From Torymus aiolomorphi (taxonomy: Eukaryota; Arthropoda; Insecta; Hymenoptera; Torymidae), in the NCBI GenBank assembly GCA_036365515.1, contig CM070874.1:97756442-97820441 (forward strand): 64,000 nucleotides of DNA, read 5' to 3'. Below are positions 63,134 to 64,000 of this stretch, in pieces; position 1 is the stretch's first letter; every line of letters starts with the position of its first letter. The notes below the pieces were generated by a model. That model saw only the letters and a list, made by a program, of their open reading frames with translations, was not told where the DNA came from and searched no databases. The position numbers and the translations under genes are program-made.

Positions 63134-64000
63134 ATTTTAAACGTGACGTTCGGAGCATCGCACATCTGGCAGCTCTCGAGCACTGCCACCGGCGGTTGGC
63201 CTCGTGGGGCAGTTGCGCATAGTGTGCCCCCTTTGGCGGCACCAAAAGCATATGACGTCAGGGCAAACTGCAGCTCGGTGGCCCACCGCCTGGCAGAGGT
63301 TACACACCCCCAAGAACGGCCTCTCATCGCCTCTCGCGCCGGGCGGTTGGCTCGGACCTACTGGGCGGCCATAGCCTCCCCTTGGCGGGCCCGCTTGCCA
63401 ACCACCTGGAGTTGGTCCTGGCGCGGTCGGCCCTCGCCACGCCTCGTTCACATTGCCGCGGCTTGGCCCGTAGGGCCCGCTCTGGTTCACGGGGGCGCTT
63501 GGTGGTCTCGACCCTCCCTGCACGGCAGCGGCATACGTCCTCGCCTCTGCCGTCTCTACCGACGGCCTCTGCTCTCCACTACTTTGGCATGTACCGCCTT
63601 CGATTCGCCGTCGCTCGCCCGAGGGGAAGGGCCTTTTCCCTTCGCCGCTCTCTTCGCTTCCTTCTTCTCGCTCTGCTTCGTGGGCTTCGGGGAACTACCT
63701 TCCCTCTCCACCTCCTTCTCCATAACCGCCACGGCCCTTTGTCGGCTGGCGCTGGTTGCGAAGGCCACTCCCGGTACTCGCATTTTGTCGGCGGAGGCGG
63801 AGGGAGGTAGCGACTGTCGAGATCCTTCTGCCTTTCCCAGCGTCGCCCGTATTTCTCCACATCCTCTAAGCTCTCAACCACCTTTTCCGACATCGCCTTC
63901 CTGTATTCAGGGAGGAGGTTCTGATACGCCGTCTCCACGAGGTGTCTCTCAGAGGGAGGGCGCTTGAACCGCGATACGATGTAGTCGAAGTTTGAGAGGA
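63067..64000 (-). pseudogene. gag of gypsy element 2, partial and frameshifted
   Basis: From the window edge the frame reads a capsid-like segment (NFDYIVSRFKRPP, then NLLPEYRKAM), a proline run and a frame change near 63790, then a Lys/Glu-rich linker, another frame change, a Gly/Pro-rich linker, and zinc knuckles CNLCQAVGHRAAVC and CFWCRQRGHTMRNC. After a further frame change near 63200 comes CQMCDAPNVTFKMC, the same valine-variant knuckle as in element 1. The NLxPEYR block resembles the C-terminal capsid region of Ty3/gypsy Gag. The N-terminus is outside the window. Confidence 0.75.

Larger units (their letters stand above)
58440..64000 (-). mobile_element. Second Ty3/gypsy-type element, 3'-truncated, running off the window
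   Basis: Composition changes abruptly from AT-rich flank to GC-rich coding sequence at about 58440. Reading leftward from the window edge come gag (64000-63067), pol (about 63130-59769) and a third ORF (59757-58449), which is cut off at the boundary with no LTR after it. Same domain order, DPGA protease and third ORF as element 1 mark it as a related but distinct family. Several frame changes and two deletions in pol make this copy inactive. The 5' LTR must lie beyond 64000 if present. Confidence 0.88.

Overview
The window looks like a transposon-rich stretch of an animal genome, most likely an insect or other arthropod. This is inferred from AT-rich spliceosomal introns, two degenerate Ty3/gypsy-type LTR retrotransposons (one with a primer-binding site that fits the 3' end of an insect-type tRNA-Lys), and a large tandem satellite array. 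Nothing bacterial or phage-like is present.

Layout. (1) 1-33348: a head-to-tail array of a ~1.255 kb satellite monomer: 24 full monomers, 4 monomers sharing one ~644 bp internal deletion, and a truncated last monomer. It is organised in nested higher-order repeats: two copies of a ~12.52 kb superrepeat, ~3.12 kb trimers inside it, and ~2.51 kb dimers at the right end. A strongly diverged relative of part of the monomer (33362-33630) sits just outside the array. (2) 34295-58200: one plus-strand gene that I can assemble from six exons, all joined in phase 1 (34295-36443, 42981-43187, 44136-44342, 54418-54669, 57014-57061, 57983-58200; 3081 nt, 1026 codons plus stop). It has two C2H2-type zinc fingers, a tyrosine-recombinase-like core, Ser/Lys-rich linker exons and a C-terminal Myb/SANT-like domain. 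(3) Its introns carry mobile DNA: a 3.86 kb foldback element with an 8 bp target duplication in intron 1; an 8.9 kb antisense Ty3/gypsy copy plus a ~1 kb minisatellite in intron 3; and a short LTR-like relic plus a hammerhead-ribozyme-like motif in intron 4. (4) 58440-64000: a second, 3'-truncated antisense Ty3/gypsy copy that runs off the window.

How it fits together. The only gene likely to be intact is the recombinase-like one; it may be a domesticated or still mobile tyrosine-recombinase gene. Both retroelements are broken by stops, frameshifts and deletions, and both share a DPGA protease motif and an extra reading frame downstream of pol. In the first copy that extra frame carries zinc knuckles patterned like its own Gag nucleocapsid. 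The strongest leads are the nested satellite and its diverged relative beside the gene, the six-exon recombinase-like gene with its duplicated exons, the foldback element, and the Gag-like third ORF.
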